Assembly (NCBI RefSeq): GCF_020515525.1
Contig: NZ_JAIYEP010000033.1
Coordinates: forward strand, 1-44,711
DNA: 44,711 bases
Direction: 5' to 3'
DNA from: Rhodococcus yananensis
GTDB lineage: Bacteria > Actinomycetota > Actinomycetes > Mycobacteriales > Mycobacteriaceae
The stretch's first letter is position 1. Each line of letters opens with the position of its first letter. Below are positions 1 to 12,163 of the stretch, in pieces. Position numbers and translations under genes: made by a program. The notes under the pieces are model-generated. The model was not told where the DNA came from and did not search any database. It saw only the letters and a list, made by a program, of their open reading frames with translations.

Positions 1-22
1 GGCCCCGATACGAATCGGGGCC
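1..22. terminator. Strong GC hairpin at window edge
   Basis: A perfect 9-bp inverted repeat (GGCCCCGAT, 4-base loop, ATCGGGGCC). It lies about 100 bases beyond the phasin stop and may be a terminator for the minus-strand phasin transcript or for a convergent gene outside the window. No U-tract is visible on either side. Confidence 0.4.
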
Positions 23-74
23 GCGGCGATCTGTGTGTGCGTCACCGTCGACATGCTCGGCACGTTAGACGGGA

Positions 75-98
75 GTCGAACGGGCGTGACCGTTCGAC
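75..98 (-). terminator. Putative phasin transcript terminator
   Basis: A perfect 9-bp inverted repeat (GTCGAACGG, 6-base loop, CCGTTCGAC) starts 23 bases downstream of the phasin stop codon at 122. The position and stem strength fit an intrinsic terminator, although no long T-run follows, as is common in GC-rich actinobacteria. Confidence 0.55.
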
Positions 99-121
99 GC
101 GGTCGCGGTGCGGATCGTGTC

Positions 122-589
122 CTACTTGAGAAGGTCGCGTGCGGTGGTCGTGACCGTGCTGGTGAGCTCGCGGGCGAACGACACCTGGGCCTTGGTCAGG
201 TCGGCGACCCAGTCGATCGGGGTGGCGTCGGCCAGCTTCTCCTGCAGGTCGAGGAGGCTGGTGACCGCCTTCTCGTAGGTGTCGACGCCCAGGTTGCCGC
301 TCTGCTTGGCGGCCTCGACGAGCTTCGCGTTGAACTCGGTCACGCGCTCGGAGGTCTCGTCGACGGCCTTGGTGAGGTCGGTGGCGGCCTTGTCGGCGGC
401 CGCGGAGGCGCTCGCGGCGAGCTTCTCGGCGGTCTTCTGGGCGTTCGCGGTGGCCTCGGTGGCGGCCTTGACCGCGGCGTCGGTGGCCTTGGTGGCGGCG
501 TCGGTCGCCTTCGCGGCGGTGTCCGCCGCAGCCTTGGTGGCGGTGTCGGTGGCGTTCTTGGCGGCGGTGGACTTGGCGGGAGCGGTCAT
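122..589 (-). CDS. Phasin family protein (PHA granule-associated)
   Basis: A 155-residue protein that probably coats polyhydroxyalkanoate granules. The N-terminal two-thirds is an Ala/Lys/Thr-rich amphipathic repeat (ATKAAADTAAKATDAATKAT and similar) likely to form a long helix or coiled coil. The C-terminus (DLTKAQVSFARELTSTV...) matches the phasin pattern. There are no cysteines and no signal peptide. The ATG at 589 is preceded by GAAGGGA. The gene lies downstream of the PHA synthase on the same strand, which supports the role. The Ala/Lys-rich composition also resembles mycobacterial HbhA, so a surface adhesin is a weaker alternative. Confidence 0.85.
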   Translation of the reverse strand: MTAPAKSTAAKNATDTATKAAADTAAKATDAATKATDAAVKAATEATANAQKTAEKLAASASAAADKAATDLTKAVDETSERVTEFNAKLVEAAKQSGNLGVDTYEKAVTSLLDLQEKLADATPIDWVADLTKAQVSFARELTSTVTTTARDLLK

Positions 590-676
590 GGTGGTGGTCC
601 CTTCGTGGGTGGCAGCCCGGTGGTGTGACGGCCCGGGAATGCGGTGGATGGACGCCGCGAGCAGCGCTGCTAGCAG

Positions 677-697
677 GTTAGCAAGATGATTGCTAAC
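677..697. promoter_or_regulatory. Palindrome in phaC-phasin gap, possible operator
   Basis: A perfect 7-bp inverted repeat, GTTAGCA - 7 bases - TGCTAAC, sits just after the phaC stop and about 90 bases upstream of the phasin start. The AT-rich arms contrast with the surroundings and suit a dimeric TetR- or XRE-type repressor controlling the phasin gene. A short terminator for phaC is less likely because the stem is weak. Confidence 0.4.
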
Positions 698-705
698 TTG
701 CAAGC

Positions 706-2394
706 TCAGTCGAGCACGTAGGTCCCCGGTGCCTCCGCGATGGGCGGATGTGCGGCGCCGCCCATCGCGGGCGGAGTCACGAGGGCACCGGCACGCGCGG
801 TCGACCACGCGGTCCAGTCCTCCCACCACGACCCCGCCGTGCGCACCGCCTGTTCGTGCCACGCCTTCGGATCGTGCGGGAGTTCGGGCTGCGCCGGGTC
901 GCCGGGTGCGCCGACCGCCTCGAACCAGGCCTTCGGGCTGGGCGGATTGACCGCCCCCGCCACGTGCCCGCCGCTCGTCAGGACGTACCGGACGCTGCCA
1001 CCGAGCAGGTCGACGGCCTTGTACGAGGCCGTCCACGGCACGATGTGGTCGTTGATCGCACCGACGACGTACGTGTCGCACGTGACGTTCGACAGGTCGA
1101 GCGCCTGCCCGTCGAGCACGTACTTCTTCTCGGCCAACTCGTTGCGTCCGTACAGCGACCGCAGGTAGTGCGAATGCATCGCCGCAGGCATGCGGGTGCT
1201 GTCCTCGTTCCACGCGAGGATGTCGAAGGCGGCGGGCTTCTCGCCCTTCATCCACCGCGACACCCAGTAGTTGAACACCAGATCCTTGGCCCGGATCATG
1301 TCGAAGCTGCCGGCCATCTCCGAGCCCGACAGGAAGCCCTGCCGGCTCATCCGGTACTCCACCCGATCCAGCGTGGCCGGGTCGGTGAGCAGCGACAGTT
1401 CCCCGACCTCGCTGTAGTCCAGCAGCGTGTTGAGCATCGTGAACGCGCTGATGCGCTCGTCCCCGAGCGCCCCCATCCGGGCGGCGGCCATCGCGGCCAT
1501 CGCACCGCCGAGGCAGATCGACAACACCTCGATGCGCGACGCGCCGGTGATCTCCTCGACCGCGTCCAGCGCGGACGCGATGCCCTGGCGGTAGTAGTCG
1601 TCCATCGTGATGTCCTGCATCGACTCGTCCGGATTGCGGTACGAGATCGAGAACACGGTTCGGCCGTGCTGCACGGCCCATTCGATGAGGCTGCGGCCGG
1701 GGGCGAGATCGAGGATGTAGTACTTGTTGATCCACGGCGGAGCCGCCAGGATCGGGATCTCGTGCACCTGCTCCGTCTGTGGCGCGTACTGGATCAACTC
1801 GATCAGATCATTGCGGTAGACGACCTTGCCGGGCGTGGCCGCCATGTTCACCCCGAGGGTGAAGGCTTCGCGATCGACCTTGAGCGGCAGCCCCTTCCGG
1901 TTCGCGAGATCGTCGATCGCATACCGTGCACCGCGCCACAGGCTGGCGCCACCGGTGTCCAGGGCGCGGGTGAGCACGCCCGGATTGAACACGAAGTTCG
2001 ACGGTGCCACCGCATCGAACAGCAGGTTGGTGAGCTGGCGGGCCTTGCCGTCGCTCAGCGTGTCGCCGGCGCCGGCGTCGGTCAGATCGTCGACGTACTC
2101 ACGTGTCGCCAGATAGCTCTGCAGCAGGGAGAAGTAGGCGGGGTTCTCCCGCCACGCCGCCTCGGCGAACCGCCGATCCTTCGGATCCACCGCCACCGGC
2201 GGGTTCGGTTCTTCGGCATTCCACACGCGGGCGGCAGCGGCGGGGATGTGTGCGAGACGGTTCGCGTACTCGGTTGTGGCCTCGGCGAGCGCACGCGGGT
2301 TCTTCGCGGCACGTCCGGCGACCGAAGCGACGGCGGGGCCCCACCCGATCGGGTCGAGCGACGACGAAAGCCTCTTCTGCAGATTGTTGAGCAC
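706..2394 (-). CDS. phaC: Class I poly(3-hydroxyalkanoate) synthase
   Basis: Polymerises (R)-3-hydroxyacyl-CoA into PHA at the granule surface. The 562-residue form has an N-terminal PhaC domain and an alpha/beta-hydrolase core. The catalytic Cys lies in the lipase-like box SICLGG (about residue 294), the Asp in INDHIVPW (about 449) and the His in GGHVAG (about 477). The box starts with Ser rather than Gly, a variant accepted in the family's (G/S)-x-C-x-G-G pattern. I chose GTG 2394 because CCGGAG lies 7 bases upstream; an in-frame GTG at 2442 would add 16 residues. The order XRE regulator, synthase, phasin on one strand indicates a PHA module. Confidence 0.93.
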   Translation of the reverse strand: MLNNLQKRLSSSLDPIGWGPAVASVAGRAAKNPRALAEATTEYANRLAHIPAAAARVWNAEEPNPPVAVDPKDRRFAEAAWRENPAYFSLLQSYLATREYVDDLTDAGAGDTLSDGKARQLTNLLFDAVAPSNFVFNPGVLTRALDTGGASLWRGARYAIDDLANRKGLPLKVDREAFTLGVNMAATPGKVVYRNDLIELIQYAPQTEQVHEIPILAAPPWINKYYILDLAPGRSLIEWAVQHGRTVFSISYRNPDESMQDITMDDYYRQGIASALDAVEEITGASRIEVLSICLGGAMAAMAAARMGALGDERISAFTMLNTLLDYSEVGELSLLTDPATLDRVEYRMSRQGFLSGSEMAGSFDMIRAKDLVFNYWVSRWMKGEKPAAFDILAWNEDSTRMPAAMHSHYLRSLYGRNELAEKKYVLDGQALDLSNVTCDTYVVGAINDHIVPWTASYKAVDLLGGSVRYVLTSGGHVAGAVNPPSPKAWFEAVGAPGDPAQPELPHDPKAWHEQAVRTAGSWWEDWTAWSTARAGALVTPPAMGGAAHPPIAEAPGTYVLD

Positions 2395-2460
2395 CAGGCA
2401 ACTCCGGACAAGGGGAACGGACGGTCGCCCCGAGGCTGACACGCCCGACCGGAGGTGCGC

Positions 2461-2466
2461 ATCTTA
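2461..2466 (-). promoter_or_regulatory. Possible phaC -10 box
   Basis: TAAGAT on the minus strand about 67 bases upstream of the chosen phaC GTG. It is a good SigA-like -10 hexamer, but no clear -35 is visible, so the call is tentative. Confidence 0.25.
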
Positions 2467-2573
2467 CCGCAAGGTACATGCGTTCTGCATGTTGCCCCGT
2501 CGGGTGCGTCGGGCGTCGTGACCTGGGGCTCCGGGTGTCCCCGCTCGCACCGCCCGAGATGCTGTGAGAATGC

Positions 2574-2960
2574 TCACGTGTCGTCCGCGGTGGGGTTCGG
2601 GCCACCGCGTCGTCGTTTGGCGACCGTCACCTCGCGAAAGGCCTCGTACATCTCCTCCAGGGATCGACGCTGGGCATTCGTCAGATCCGGATCCTCACGG
2701 ATCGCGCGGGTCACCGCCGACTCTCCCTCGGCTGTCGGGGTCACCTGCGAGACCAGCGCGTCCGCCGACACGTGGAGCTGTTCGGCGATGGCGGCGAGGA
2801 CCCGATCGCTCGGCGCGCGGAGATTCCGTTCGATCTGCGACAGATACGGATTCGAGATGCCCACCATCGACGCCAGCTGACGCATCGGGAGTTCGGCGAG
2901 CTCGCGTTGACGCCGGATGAGTTCGCCCAGGGTCGTCGGGCGAGGATCGTCCTCGTTCAT
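2574..2960 (-). CDS. XRE-family transcriptional regulator
   Basis: A 128-residue DNA-binding protein. The HTH spans about residues 9-65 ([20 protein letters not shown], then a second helix region ending VSADAL). The acidic and basic C-terminal tail ([19 protein letters not shown]) may be a dimerisation segment. It resembles the mycobacterial regulator encoded next to hbhA (recalled similarity, not searched). The first gene of the minus-strand PHA module, it probably controls phaC and the phasin gene. The ATG at 2960 has no Shine-Dalgarno but is placed exactly for a leaderless transcript. An in-frame start at 3005 is possible but less likely. Confidence 0.87.
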   Translation of the reverse strand: MNEDDPRPTTLGELIRRQRELAELPMRQLASMVGISNPYLSQIERNLRAPSDRVLAAIAEQLHVSADALVSQVTPTAEGESAVTRAIREDPDLTNAQRRSLEEMYEAFREVTVAKRRRGGPNPTADDT

Positions 2961-2966
2961 GCGGCC

Positions 2967-2972
2967 AGCATA
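2967..2972 (-). promoter_or_regulatory. -10 box for leaderless XRE transcript
   Basis: TATGCT on the minus strand, 6 bases before the ATG at 2960, so transcription would begin at or next to the start codon. No ribosome-binding site is present. The -35 region is not recognisable. Confidence 0.4.
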
Positions 2973-3034
2973 GGTCGGGTGCCGAGCCGTCCCGGCCGGA
3001 TACACCCGCGTGTGCCCATCGCGCCCTCGTCGCG

Positions 3035-6137
<3,103 letters not shown>

Positions 6138-6139
6138 CC

Positions 6140-6295
6140 GTGGACGTCGTCCTGACGTACGCGTGCTTCCTGCTGGCCGGTCTCACCGCGGGCGGCACCT
6201 GGTCGATGTGGAAGGCCGACAACAAACTGTTCGCGGGAGTCCTGCTCGCCGTGACGCTCCTGGCGGCCATCGCCGGTGTCCTGCGCATCGTGTGA
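6140..6295 (+). CDS. Small two-helix membrane protein in his operon
   Basis: A 51-residue ORF starting with GTG two bases after the hisB stop and ending in a GTGA overlap with the MFS transporter. It reads MDVVLTYACFLLAGLTAGGT..., with two hydrophobic stretches (about residues 3-20 and 32-50) separated by a short charged loop (WKADNK). Tight spacing on both sides argues that it is genuinely translated. Function unknown; it may be an accessory to the neighbouring transporter. Confidence 0.7.
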   Translation: MDVVLTYACFLLAGLTAGGTWSMWKADNKLFAGVLLAVTLLAAIAGVLRIV

Positions 6296-7491
6296 CGACC
6301 GAGCCGCCACGCACCTACTCCGACGGATCCGATGTGACTGAACGAACCACGCTGTTCGGTGTCCGCGGACTACCGGCCGCATGGTCGCTGTCCGCCGCCG
6401 CCTTCGGCGGCTTCTCGCTGCTGCTGCCGGTGGTACCGCGCGCCATCGCCGACGCCGGCGGCAGCGACACCCTCGCGGGGTCGGTGACCGCGGTGTTCAT
6501 GCTCACCACGGTGCTCACCCAGCTGGCGATGCCCCGGCTGATGCGCGCCTACGGGCACCGGGCGACCCTCGTCGCCGGCTGCCTGTTCCTCGGCCCACCC
6601 TCGCTGCTCTTCGTGCTGTCGATGGCCCCGGCCGCGGTCCTGGGCACCTCAGCGATCCGCGGCATCGGTTTCGGCATGATCACCGTGGCATCCGCGGCGC
6701 TCGTCGGCGAACTGGCGCCGCCGCGCCTGCTCGGCCGCGCCACCGGGGTACTGGGCATGTGCATCGCCGGGTCCCAGATGGTCGGTCTGCCCGCCGGCCT
6801 CGCGATCACCGAACGGTTCTCGCCCACCCCGGTGTTCGTGCTCGGTGCGGTGGTGTCCTCGGCGGGACTGTTGGCGGCCGCCCGGCTCCCGCGGACCCGG
6901 GCCCGCGCCGCAGGCCCGGCGACCCGCGCACCGTGGTCGATGTTGGCCCTGCCGATGGTGTGTGTCGGCGCGGGGGCCATCGCCTACGGCGGTCTGACCT
7001 CACTGCTGAGTATCGCCGTGCCCGATCTGCCGGTGCCCGTGGCCCTCGCCGTGCTGAGCGCGTCGACACTGATCGGTCGATTCGGAGCGGGCGCGCTCGC
7101 CGACCGGGTCGGCGCAGGCAGGTTGTTGCCCGTCGGTCTCGGTCTCGCGGCCCTCGCGATGGTGCCCTTCGCGCTCGTCGCGGACGGCCGGTTCGGGGCC
7201 GCTGTGCTGATCGGGGCCGCGGTGTGCTTCGGGCTCGGCTTCGGGATCGTGCAGAACGAGGCGCTGCTCGTCGCCTTCCGTCGCGCCGGCACCGAGCACA
7301 TCGGGTCGGCCAGCGCCGCGTGGAACGTCGGTTTCGACGCCGGTACCGGTGCCGGATCGTTCGCGCTCGGCGCTCTCGCGACCGCATCCGGATATCCGGT
7401 CGCGTTCACGGTCGCCGCCGTCGCTGTGCCCGCACTGCCCCTGCTGGCCCGGATCGCCGGGCCGTCCGAGAAGCCCCGCCCCTCCACCTAG
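6292..7491 (+). CDS. MFS transporter within his operon
   Basis: A 399-residue integral membrane protein with about 12 hydrophobic segments and a cytoplasmic N-terminal tail. It has features of major-facilitator drug/proton antiporter-type proteins (repeated Gly/Ala-rich helices, [21 protein letters not shown] as the loop between helices 8 and 9, resembling motif A). The GTG at 6292 overlaps the preceding stop. Substrate unknown. Its place between hisB and hisH suggests co-expression with histidine synthesis, perhaps export of an intermediate or amino acid, but this is inference. Confidence 0.88.
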   Translation: MTTEPPRTYSDGSDVTERTTLFGVRGLPAAWSLSAAAFGGFSLLLPVVPRAIADAGGSDTLAGSVTAVFMLTTVLTQLAMPRLMRAYGHRATLVAGCLFLGPPSLLFVLSMAPAAVLGTSAIRGIGFGMITVASAALVGELAPPRLLGRATGVLGMCIAGSQMVGLPAGLAITERFSPTPVFVLGAVVSSAGLLAAARLPRTRARAAGPATRAPWSMLALPMVCVGAGAIAYGGLTSLLSIAVPDLPVPVALAVLSASTLIGRFGAGALADRVGAGRLLPVGLGLAALAMVPFALVADGRFGAAVLIGAAVCFGLGFGIVQNEALLVAFRRAGTEHIGSASAAWNVGFDAGTGAGSFALGALATASGYPVAFTVAAVAVPALPLLARIAGPSEKPRPST

Positions 7492-7502
7492 AATCGGGAA
7501 CC

Positions 7503-8138
7503 ATGAGCGCAACCAAGGTCGCCGTCCTCGACTACGGCTCCGGCAATCTGCATTCCGCGACCCGGGCGATCGCCCGCACCGGTGTGCACGTCGAGGTCAC
7601 CGCCGACCCGAAGGTGGCGCTCGCCGCGGACGGACTGGTCGTGCCCGGTGTCGGCGCGTTCGACGCGTGCATGCGCGGGCTGCGGGCCGTCGGCGGCGAG
7701 AAGATCATCGGTACCCGCCTCGCGGGGGGCCGCCCCGTCCTCGGCATCTGCGTGGGGATGCAGATCCTGTTCGAGAAGGGCGTCGAACACGGCATCGAAA
7801 CCGCCGGCTGCGGCGAATGGCCCGGCACCGTCGAACGCCTCGACGCCCCGGTGCTGCCGCACATGGGCTGGAACACCGTCGATGCACCGGACGACTCGGT
7901 GTTGTTCGCCGGTCTCGACGCCGACACCCGCTTCTACTTCGTGCACACCTATGCGGCGCAGACCTGGGAGCTGCCCGATCCGGAGCGGATCGCCCCACCG
8001 AAACTCACCTGGGCCGAGCACGGCAGCCGCTTCCTCGCCGCCGTGGAGAACGGTCCGCTGTCGGCGACCCAGTTCCACCCCGAGAAATCCGGGGACGCCG
8101 GCGCCACCCTGCTGCAGAACTGGGTGCGCTCGCTGTGA
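7503..8138 (+). CDS. hisH: Imidazole glycerol phosphate synthase, glutaminase subunit
   Basis: Supplies ammonia from glutamine to HisF. 211 residues, class I glutamine amidotransferase. Visible are the N-terminal LDYGSGNL, the nucleophile Cys in LGICVGMQ, and the His-Glu pair in QFHPEKS. The start ATG at 7503 lies 11 bases after the MFS stop. The stop overlaps the next ORF (GTGA). Confidence 0.97.
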   Translation: MSATKVAVLDYGSGNLHSATRAIARTGVHVEVTADPKVALAADGLVVPGVGAFDACMRGLRAVGGEKIIGTRLAGGRPVLGICVGMQILFEKGVEHGIETAGCGEWPGTVERLDAPVLPHMGWNTVDAPDDSVLFAGLDADTRFYFVHTYAAQTWELPDPERIAPPKLTWAEHGSRFLAAVENGPLSATQFHPEKSGDAGATLLQNWVRSL

Positions 8139-8386
8139 CCGGGCGCCGCGAGCGCGACCGCCGCGACGACGAGCCTTCGGGTGACCTGTCGATAGGTCGG
8201 CTCGCGCTCGCGTCGCTCGGTGCCGCTGCCGCGGTCCTCGCCGTGGCCACGATCGTCATCGTGACGGTCCGGCCCGGTCCGGTGGCCGGGTTGATCATCG
8301 CGCTCGTCGGTGTGGTCGGTGCGATCGTGGCGATGGGTGTGGTGTCCACGAGGATGACGCGGCGGGCGTACGGTCGCGATCGCTGA
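8135..8386 (+). CDS. Small two-helix membrane protein
   Basis: An 83-residue protein starting at GTG in a GTGA overlap with hisH. A charged N-terminus (about 27 residues, [13 protein letters not shown]...) is followed by two transmembrane helices (about 29-48 and 52-73) and a basic tail. It looks like a conserved small membrane protein of rhodococcal his operons. No function is recognisable. Confidence 0.72.
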   Translation: MTGRRERDRRDDEPSGDLSIGRLALASLGAAAAVLAVATIVIVTVRPGPVAGLIIALVGVVGAIVAMGVVSTRMTRRAYGRDR

Positions 8387-8501
8387 GGGCCTGTCCCGAG
8401 AATCGCCCACCGTGCGCGGCCACCGACCGCACCGAGCGCGACGCACCCGGCCCCGGTCGTTCACGGCGACCGCGTGCGCGCCATCCGTGCGGCACGGTCG
8501 G

Positions 8502-8531
8502 TTCGGAGTTGGACGCGGCAGGCACTAATGT
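8502..8531 (+). promoter_or_regulatory. Possible internal his-operon promoter for priA
   Basis: TTCGGA (8502-8507), an 18-base spacer, then TAATGT (8526-8531), which ends 7 bases before the priA GTG. This fits a leaderless transcript. It lies in the only sizeable gap (152 bases) of the his cluster, so priA-impA-hisF-hisI may have their own promoter. Confidence 0.35.
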
Positions 8532-8538
8532 GGTCGCA

Positions 8539-9273
8539 GTGAGCCTGGTCCTTTTGCCTGCAGTCGACGTGGTCAACGGTGAAGCAGTTCGCCTCGTACA
8601 GGGAGAGGCGGGCAGCGAAACCGGTTACGGTTCGCCACGCGACGCCGCCCTGCAATGGCAGGACGCCGGCGCCGAATGGGTGCATCTCGTCGATCTCGAC
8701 GCTGCGTTCGGCCGCGGCGACAACCGCGAACTGCTGGCCGGGGTCATCGGCGAACTCGACGTCCACGTCGAACTGTCCGGCGGGATCCGCGACGACGACA
8801 CCCTCGCCGCGGCCCTGGCGACGGGGTGCGCGCGCGTGAACATCGGCACCGCCGCGATCGAGAACCCCGAGTGGTGTGCCCGCGCGATCGCCGAGTACGG
8901 CGACCGCATCGCCGTCGGTCTCGACGTCAAGCTCATGGACGGCCAGTGGCGGCTCCGGGGGCGCGGCTGGGTGTCCGACGGCGGTGACCTGTGGGAAACG
9001 CTGGAGCGACTCGATCGGGACGGGTGCTCCCGGTACGTCGTCACCGACGTCACCAAGGACGGCACCCTCACCGGCCCGAACCTCGACCTGCTGCGCGACG
9101 TCGCCGCGGCCACCGACTCGCCCGTCGTCGCCTCCGGTGGCGTCTCCACGATCGACGACCTGCGCGCCATCGCCACGCTGGTCGACGACGGGGTGGAAGG
9201 CGCGATCATCGGCAAGGCCCTCTACGCCGGCCGGTTCACGCTTCCCGAAGCCCTCGACGCGGTCTCACGCTGA
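8539..9273 (+). CDS. priA: Bifunctional HisA/TrpF isomerase PriA
   Basis: (beta-alpha)8-barrel isomerase acting on ProFAR (histidine) and, in actinobacteria lacking trpF, on phosphoribosylanthranilate (tryptophan). 244 residues. Catalytic Asp candidates lie in LPAVDVV and [15 protein letters not shown]. The loop-5 signature [13 protein letters not shown] carries the Arg/Trp pair characteristic of PriA rather than enteric HisA. The window's trp genes contain no trpF, which supports the dual role. GTG start 8539; GTG 8530 is an alternative. Confidence 0.93.
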   Translation: MSLVLLPAVDVVNGEAVRLVQGEAGSETGYGSPRDAALQWQDAGAEWVHLVDLDAAFGRGDNRELLAGVIGELDVHVELSGGIRDDDTLAAALATGCARVNIGTAAIENPEWCARAIAEYGDRIAVGLDVKLMDGQWRLRGRGWVSDGGDLWETLERLDRDGCSRYVVTDVTKDGTLTGPNLDLLRDVAAATDSPVVASGGVSTIDDLRAIATLVDDGVEGAIIGKALYAGRFTLPEALDAVSR

Positions 9274-9276
9274 CGC

Positions 9277-10098
9277 ATGACGGACCGGGACGAGCTCGAC
9301 CGCCTGCTCGCCGTCGCGAGCGGGGTCCTCGACGAGGTCTCCGACCGGTTCGTCACCGGCCACGGGGCACCCCGCGCCGTGGACAAGGGCGGCAACGACT
9401 TCGCCACCGACGTCGATCTCGAACTCGAACGTCGCATCGGCCGTGAACTCGTCGACCGCACCGGCATCCCCGTGCACGGTGAGGAGTTCGGTGGTCCGGC
9501 CGCCGGTGCGGGCACCGTGTGGCTGCTCGATCCCGTCGACGGCACCGTCAACTACTCCGCAGGTCTCCCGATGGCCGGAATCCTGCTGGCGCTGGTCCAC
9601 GACGGTGAGCCGATCGCCGGCCTGACCTGGCTCCCGCTGGCGCGGCAGCGGTTCGCCGCGGTCGCCGACGGTCCGTTGCTGGTCGACGGTGTGCCCCGCA
9701 CGCCGCTCGCTGCGGCCCGGCTGGACGACGTGATGATCGCGGTGGGCAGCTTCGACGTCGACAGCCGCGGCCGGGTGCCCGGCCGCACACGCCTGTCGGT
9801 GATCACCGAACTGAGCCGGCGGGTCGCCCGGCTGCGCATGCACGGATCCACCGGGGTCGACCTCGCCTACACCGCGTCCGGGGCGCTCGGCGGCGCCGTG
9901 GTGTTCGGGCACCACCCGTGGGACAACGCGGCCGGGGTGGCGCTCGTCCGGGCGGCCGGCGGAGTCGCCACCGATTTCGAGGGCCGGCCGTGGCGTATCG
10001 GCTCCGGTTCGGTGCTCGCCGCTGCACCCGGTGTGCACGATGAGATACTGGACATCGTCCGATCCGTGACGGATCAGCATCCAGAAGGAGAACAATGA
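9277..10098 (+). CDS. impA: Inositol monophosphatase family protein
   Basis: A 273-residue Mg-dependent phosphatase of the IMPase/FBPase fold. Motifs: [14 protein letters not shown], the metal-binding [16 protein letters not shown], and a C-terminal HPWDNAAG. It sits between priA and hisF exactly as impA does in mycobacteria and corynebacteria. The substrate may be inositol-1-phosphate or histidinol-phosphate; the sequence does not decide. The ATG of hisF overlaps its stop (ATGA). Confidence 0.88.
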   Translation: MTDRDELDRLLAVASGVLDEVSDRFVTGHGAPRAVDKGGNDFATDVDLELERRIGRELVDRTGIPVHGEEFGGPAAGAGTVWLLDPVDGTVNYSAGLPMAGILLALVHDGEPIAGLTWLPLARQRFAAVADGPLLVDGVPRTPLAAARLDDVMIAVGSFDVDSRGRVPGRTRLSVITELSRRVARLRMHGSTGVDLAYTASGALGGAVVFGHHPWDNAAGVALVRAAGGVATDFEGRPWRIGSGSVLAAAPGVHDEILDIVRSVTDQHPEGEQ

Positions 10099-10868
10099 CT
10101 CTCGCCGTGCGGGTGATCCCGTGCCTCGACGTCGATGCCGGACGCGTCGTCAAGGGCGTCAACTTCGAGAACCTGCGGGATGCCGGCGACCCCGTCGAAC
10201 TCGCGGCCCTCTACGACGCGCAGGGCGCCGACGAGTTGACCTTCCTCGACGTCACCGCGTCGAGCGGTGACCGCGGCACGATGCTCGACGTCGTCACCCG
10301 CACCGCCGAACAGGTCTTCATCCCCCTGACCGTCGGCGGTGGTGTCCGCACCGTCGAGGACGTCGACCGCCTGCTGCGCGCGGGTGCCGACAAGGTGTCG
10401 GTGAACACCGCGGCCATCGCGCGCCCCGAGGTGCTGCGGGAGATGTCGGAGCGTTTCGGCTCCCAGTGCATCGTGCTGTCCGTCGACGCCCGCACCGTCC
10501 CCGACGGAGACGAACCCACCCCGTCGGGCTGGGAGGTCACCACCCACGGGGGTCGCCGCGGCACCGGTATCGACGCGGTCGAGTGGGCGCGGCGCGGCGA
10601 GGAACTCGGAGTGGGGGAGATCCTCCTCAACTCGATGGACGCTGACGGCACCAAGAACGGTTTCGATCTGAAGATGATCGAATCGGTGCGGGCGGCGGTC
10701 CGGGTTCCGGTGATCGCGTCCGGCGGCGCCGGCGCGGTCGACCATTTCGCGCCGGCGGTACAGGCCGGTGCCGACGCCGTGCTCGCGGCGAGCGTGTTCC
10801 ATTTCCGGGAGCTGACGATCGGTCAGGTCAAGGACGCCATGCGAGCAGAAGGGATCACAGTGCGATGA
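10095..10868 (+). CDS. hisF: Imidazole glycerol phosphate synthase, cyclase subunit
   Basis: Uses ammonia delivered by HisH to close the imidazole ring, releasing AICAR. 257 residues, (beta-alpha)8 barrel. Catalytic Asp residues are in [14 protein letters not shown] and [15 protein letters not shown]; phosphate-binding glycines lie in VGGGVR and ASGGAGAV. The start is preceded by AGGAG. Overlaps impA and hisI by ATGA. Confidence 0.97.
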   Translation: MTLAVRVIPCLDVDAGRVVKGVNFENLRDAGDPVELAALYDAQGADELTFLDVTASSGDRGTMLDVVTRTAEQVFIPLTVGGGVRTVEDVDRLLRAGADKVSVNTAAIARPEVLREMSERFGSQCIVLSVDARTVPDGDEPTPSGWEVTTHGGRRGTGIDAVEWARRGEELGVGEILLNSMDADGTKNGFDLKMIESVRAAVRVPVIASGGAGAVDHFAPAVQAGADAVLAASVFHFRELTIGQVKDAMRAEGITVR

Positions 10869-11215
10869 GCGACATTCTCGACCCGAGGATCGCGGCACGA
10901 CTCGAGCGCAACGACGCGGGTCTGTTCGCCGCGGTCGTGCAGGAGAAGTCGACGGGCGACGTGCTGATGATGGCGTGGATGGACGACGAAGCGCTCGCCC
11001 GCACCCTCGCCACCCGCAAGGCCACCTACTTCTCCCGGTCACGCAACGCGTACTGGGTCAAGGGGGAGACCAGCGGCCACACCCAGTACGTGCACGAGGT
11101 GCGCCTCGACTGCGACGGCGACACCGTGCTGCTCGTCGTCGACCAGGTCGGTGCGGCCTGCCACACGGGCACGCACACCTGCTTCGACGCGGATGTGCTG
11201 CTCGCCGCGGAGTGA
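10865..11215 (+). CDS. hisI: Phosphoribosyl-AMP cyclohydrolase
   Basis: Opens the adenine ring of PR-AMP. The 116-residue monofunctional form has no HisE domain. Metal-binding motifs [10 protein letters not shown] and [10 protein letters not shown] carry the three family cysteines; [18 protein letters not shown] is also typical. Last gene of the operon; the next gene is convergent only 16 bases away, leaving no room for a separate terminator. Confidence 0.97.
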   Translation: MSDILDPRIAARLERNDAGLFAAVVQEKSTGDVLMMAWMDDEALARTLATRKATYFSRSRNAYWVKGETSGHTQYVHEVRLDCDGDTVLLVVDQVGAACHTGTHTCFDADVLLAAE

Positions 11216-11231
11216 CCTGCCGTCGGGACGG

Positions 11232-11855
11232 TCAACATCGAGGTTTCACGGCCGCACCGAGGGTGGTCGCACCGAACATCTTCGGTGTTCCCCGCATGTA
11301 GAAGACGTCGAGATCCGGGGTGTCGAAGCCTGCCGCGCGCAGCAGCGCCGGGACGTCCCGGGTCAGGTGGCATCCACCGGCGAGGGTGCGTTGCAGCGGC
11401 TCGACCCGCCGCTGCCACCGTTGCACCCGCGTGTCGGGTGCGAGGCCGTGCTCGACGAAATGCAGTGTGCCCCCGGGCTTCAATACGCGACGCGCTTCGC
11501 GCAGGGCCGCGGCGACGTCGGGGATCGTGCACATCGTCCACGTCGACAGTGCGGTGTCGAAGGTGTCGTCGTCGAACGGCAGTACCTGCGCGTCGGTGCC
11601 CCCACGCTCGACGGGCACGACCGACCCCGCGCGGCGGCGTTCGGCGAGTTCCCACGCCAGATCGGACGGTTCGACGGCGACCACCGAGTCGACGGCGGGC
11701 GGATAGTGCGCGACGTTGAGCCCGGACCCGAAACCGATCTCCACGACGCTCCCGAGCAGATCGGCGCACACTCGTCGGCGCAACGGCTCGGCCACCGTCG
11801 TCGAGCACGTGCACTCCACCACGCGTGGAACGATCCGCTCCGCGTAGAACCCCAC
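11232..11855 (-). CDS. Class I SAM-dependent methyltransferase
   Basis: A 207-residue methyltransferase of the UbiE/Methyltransf_11 type. Motif I is VVEIGFGSGLN, motif II VVAVEPSDLAWE, followed by VLPFDDDTFDTALSTWTMCTI and VLKPGGTLHFVEHG. The motifs are complete and the length normal, so it is probably active; substrate unknown. GTG start at 11855 with a purine-rich GGGGGGCGG upstream. Convergent with hisI. Confidence 0.85.
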   Translation of the reverse strand: MGFYAERIVPRVVECTCSTTVAEPLRRRVCADLLGSVVEIGFGSGLNVAHYPPAVDSVVAVEPSDLAWELAERRRAGSVVPVERGGTDAQVLPFDDDTFDTALSTWTMCTIPDVAAALREARRVLKPGGTLHFVEHGLAPDTRVQRWQRRVEPLQRTLAGGCHLTRDVPALLRAAGFDTPDLDVFYMRGTPKMFGATTLGAAVKPRC

Positions 11856-11920
11856 ATCCGCCCCCCGCCGCTGCGTCTCCGGTCCGTCGTGTCCACCCTA
11901 CGGTGTGGCACGATGTGCCG

Positions 11921-12100
11921 ATGCCGTTGATCCAGATCAGCCAGACACCCGGGCTCACCACCGAGCAGAAGACCGAGGTCATCGCCGCGGTGACCCGCGC
12001 CTACGCCGAGGCGTCGGGCAAGAACGAGTCCTCGGTGTGGGTGACGATCACCGAGGTGCCGCGCGAGAACTGGGGTGTCGGCGGTACACCACTCGGCTGA
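11921..12100 (+). CDS. 4-oxalocrotonate tautomerase family protein
   Basis: A 59-residue small tautomerase. After Met removal, Pro-1 (MPLIQIS...) would be the catalytic base. The beta-alpha-beta pattern with TTEQKTEVIAAVTRAYAEASG and the C-terminal VTITEVPRENWGVGG is typical. These proteins form hexamers. Substrate unknown. Divergently placed from the methyltransferase. Confidence 0.85.
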   Translation: MPLIQISQTPGLTTEQKTEVIAAVTRAYAEASGKNESSVWVTITEVPRENWGVGGTPLG

Positions 12101-12163
12101 TCGACCAAGCCTCTCGGCCGAGCGCCGGCACGAGCGAGCGTAGAGGGATTCCGCCCCCGCGAC

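Noticed and set aside
748-2439. Long plus-strand ORF (563 codons) opposite phaC
   Set aside because: Arg/Val-rich shadow of the phaC coding strand, no family features; phaC has full catalytic motifs.
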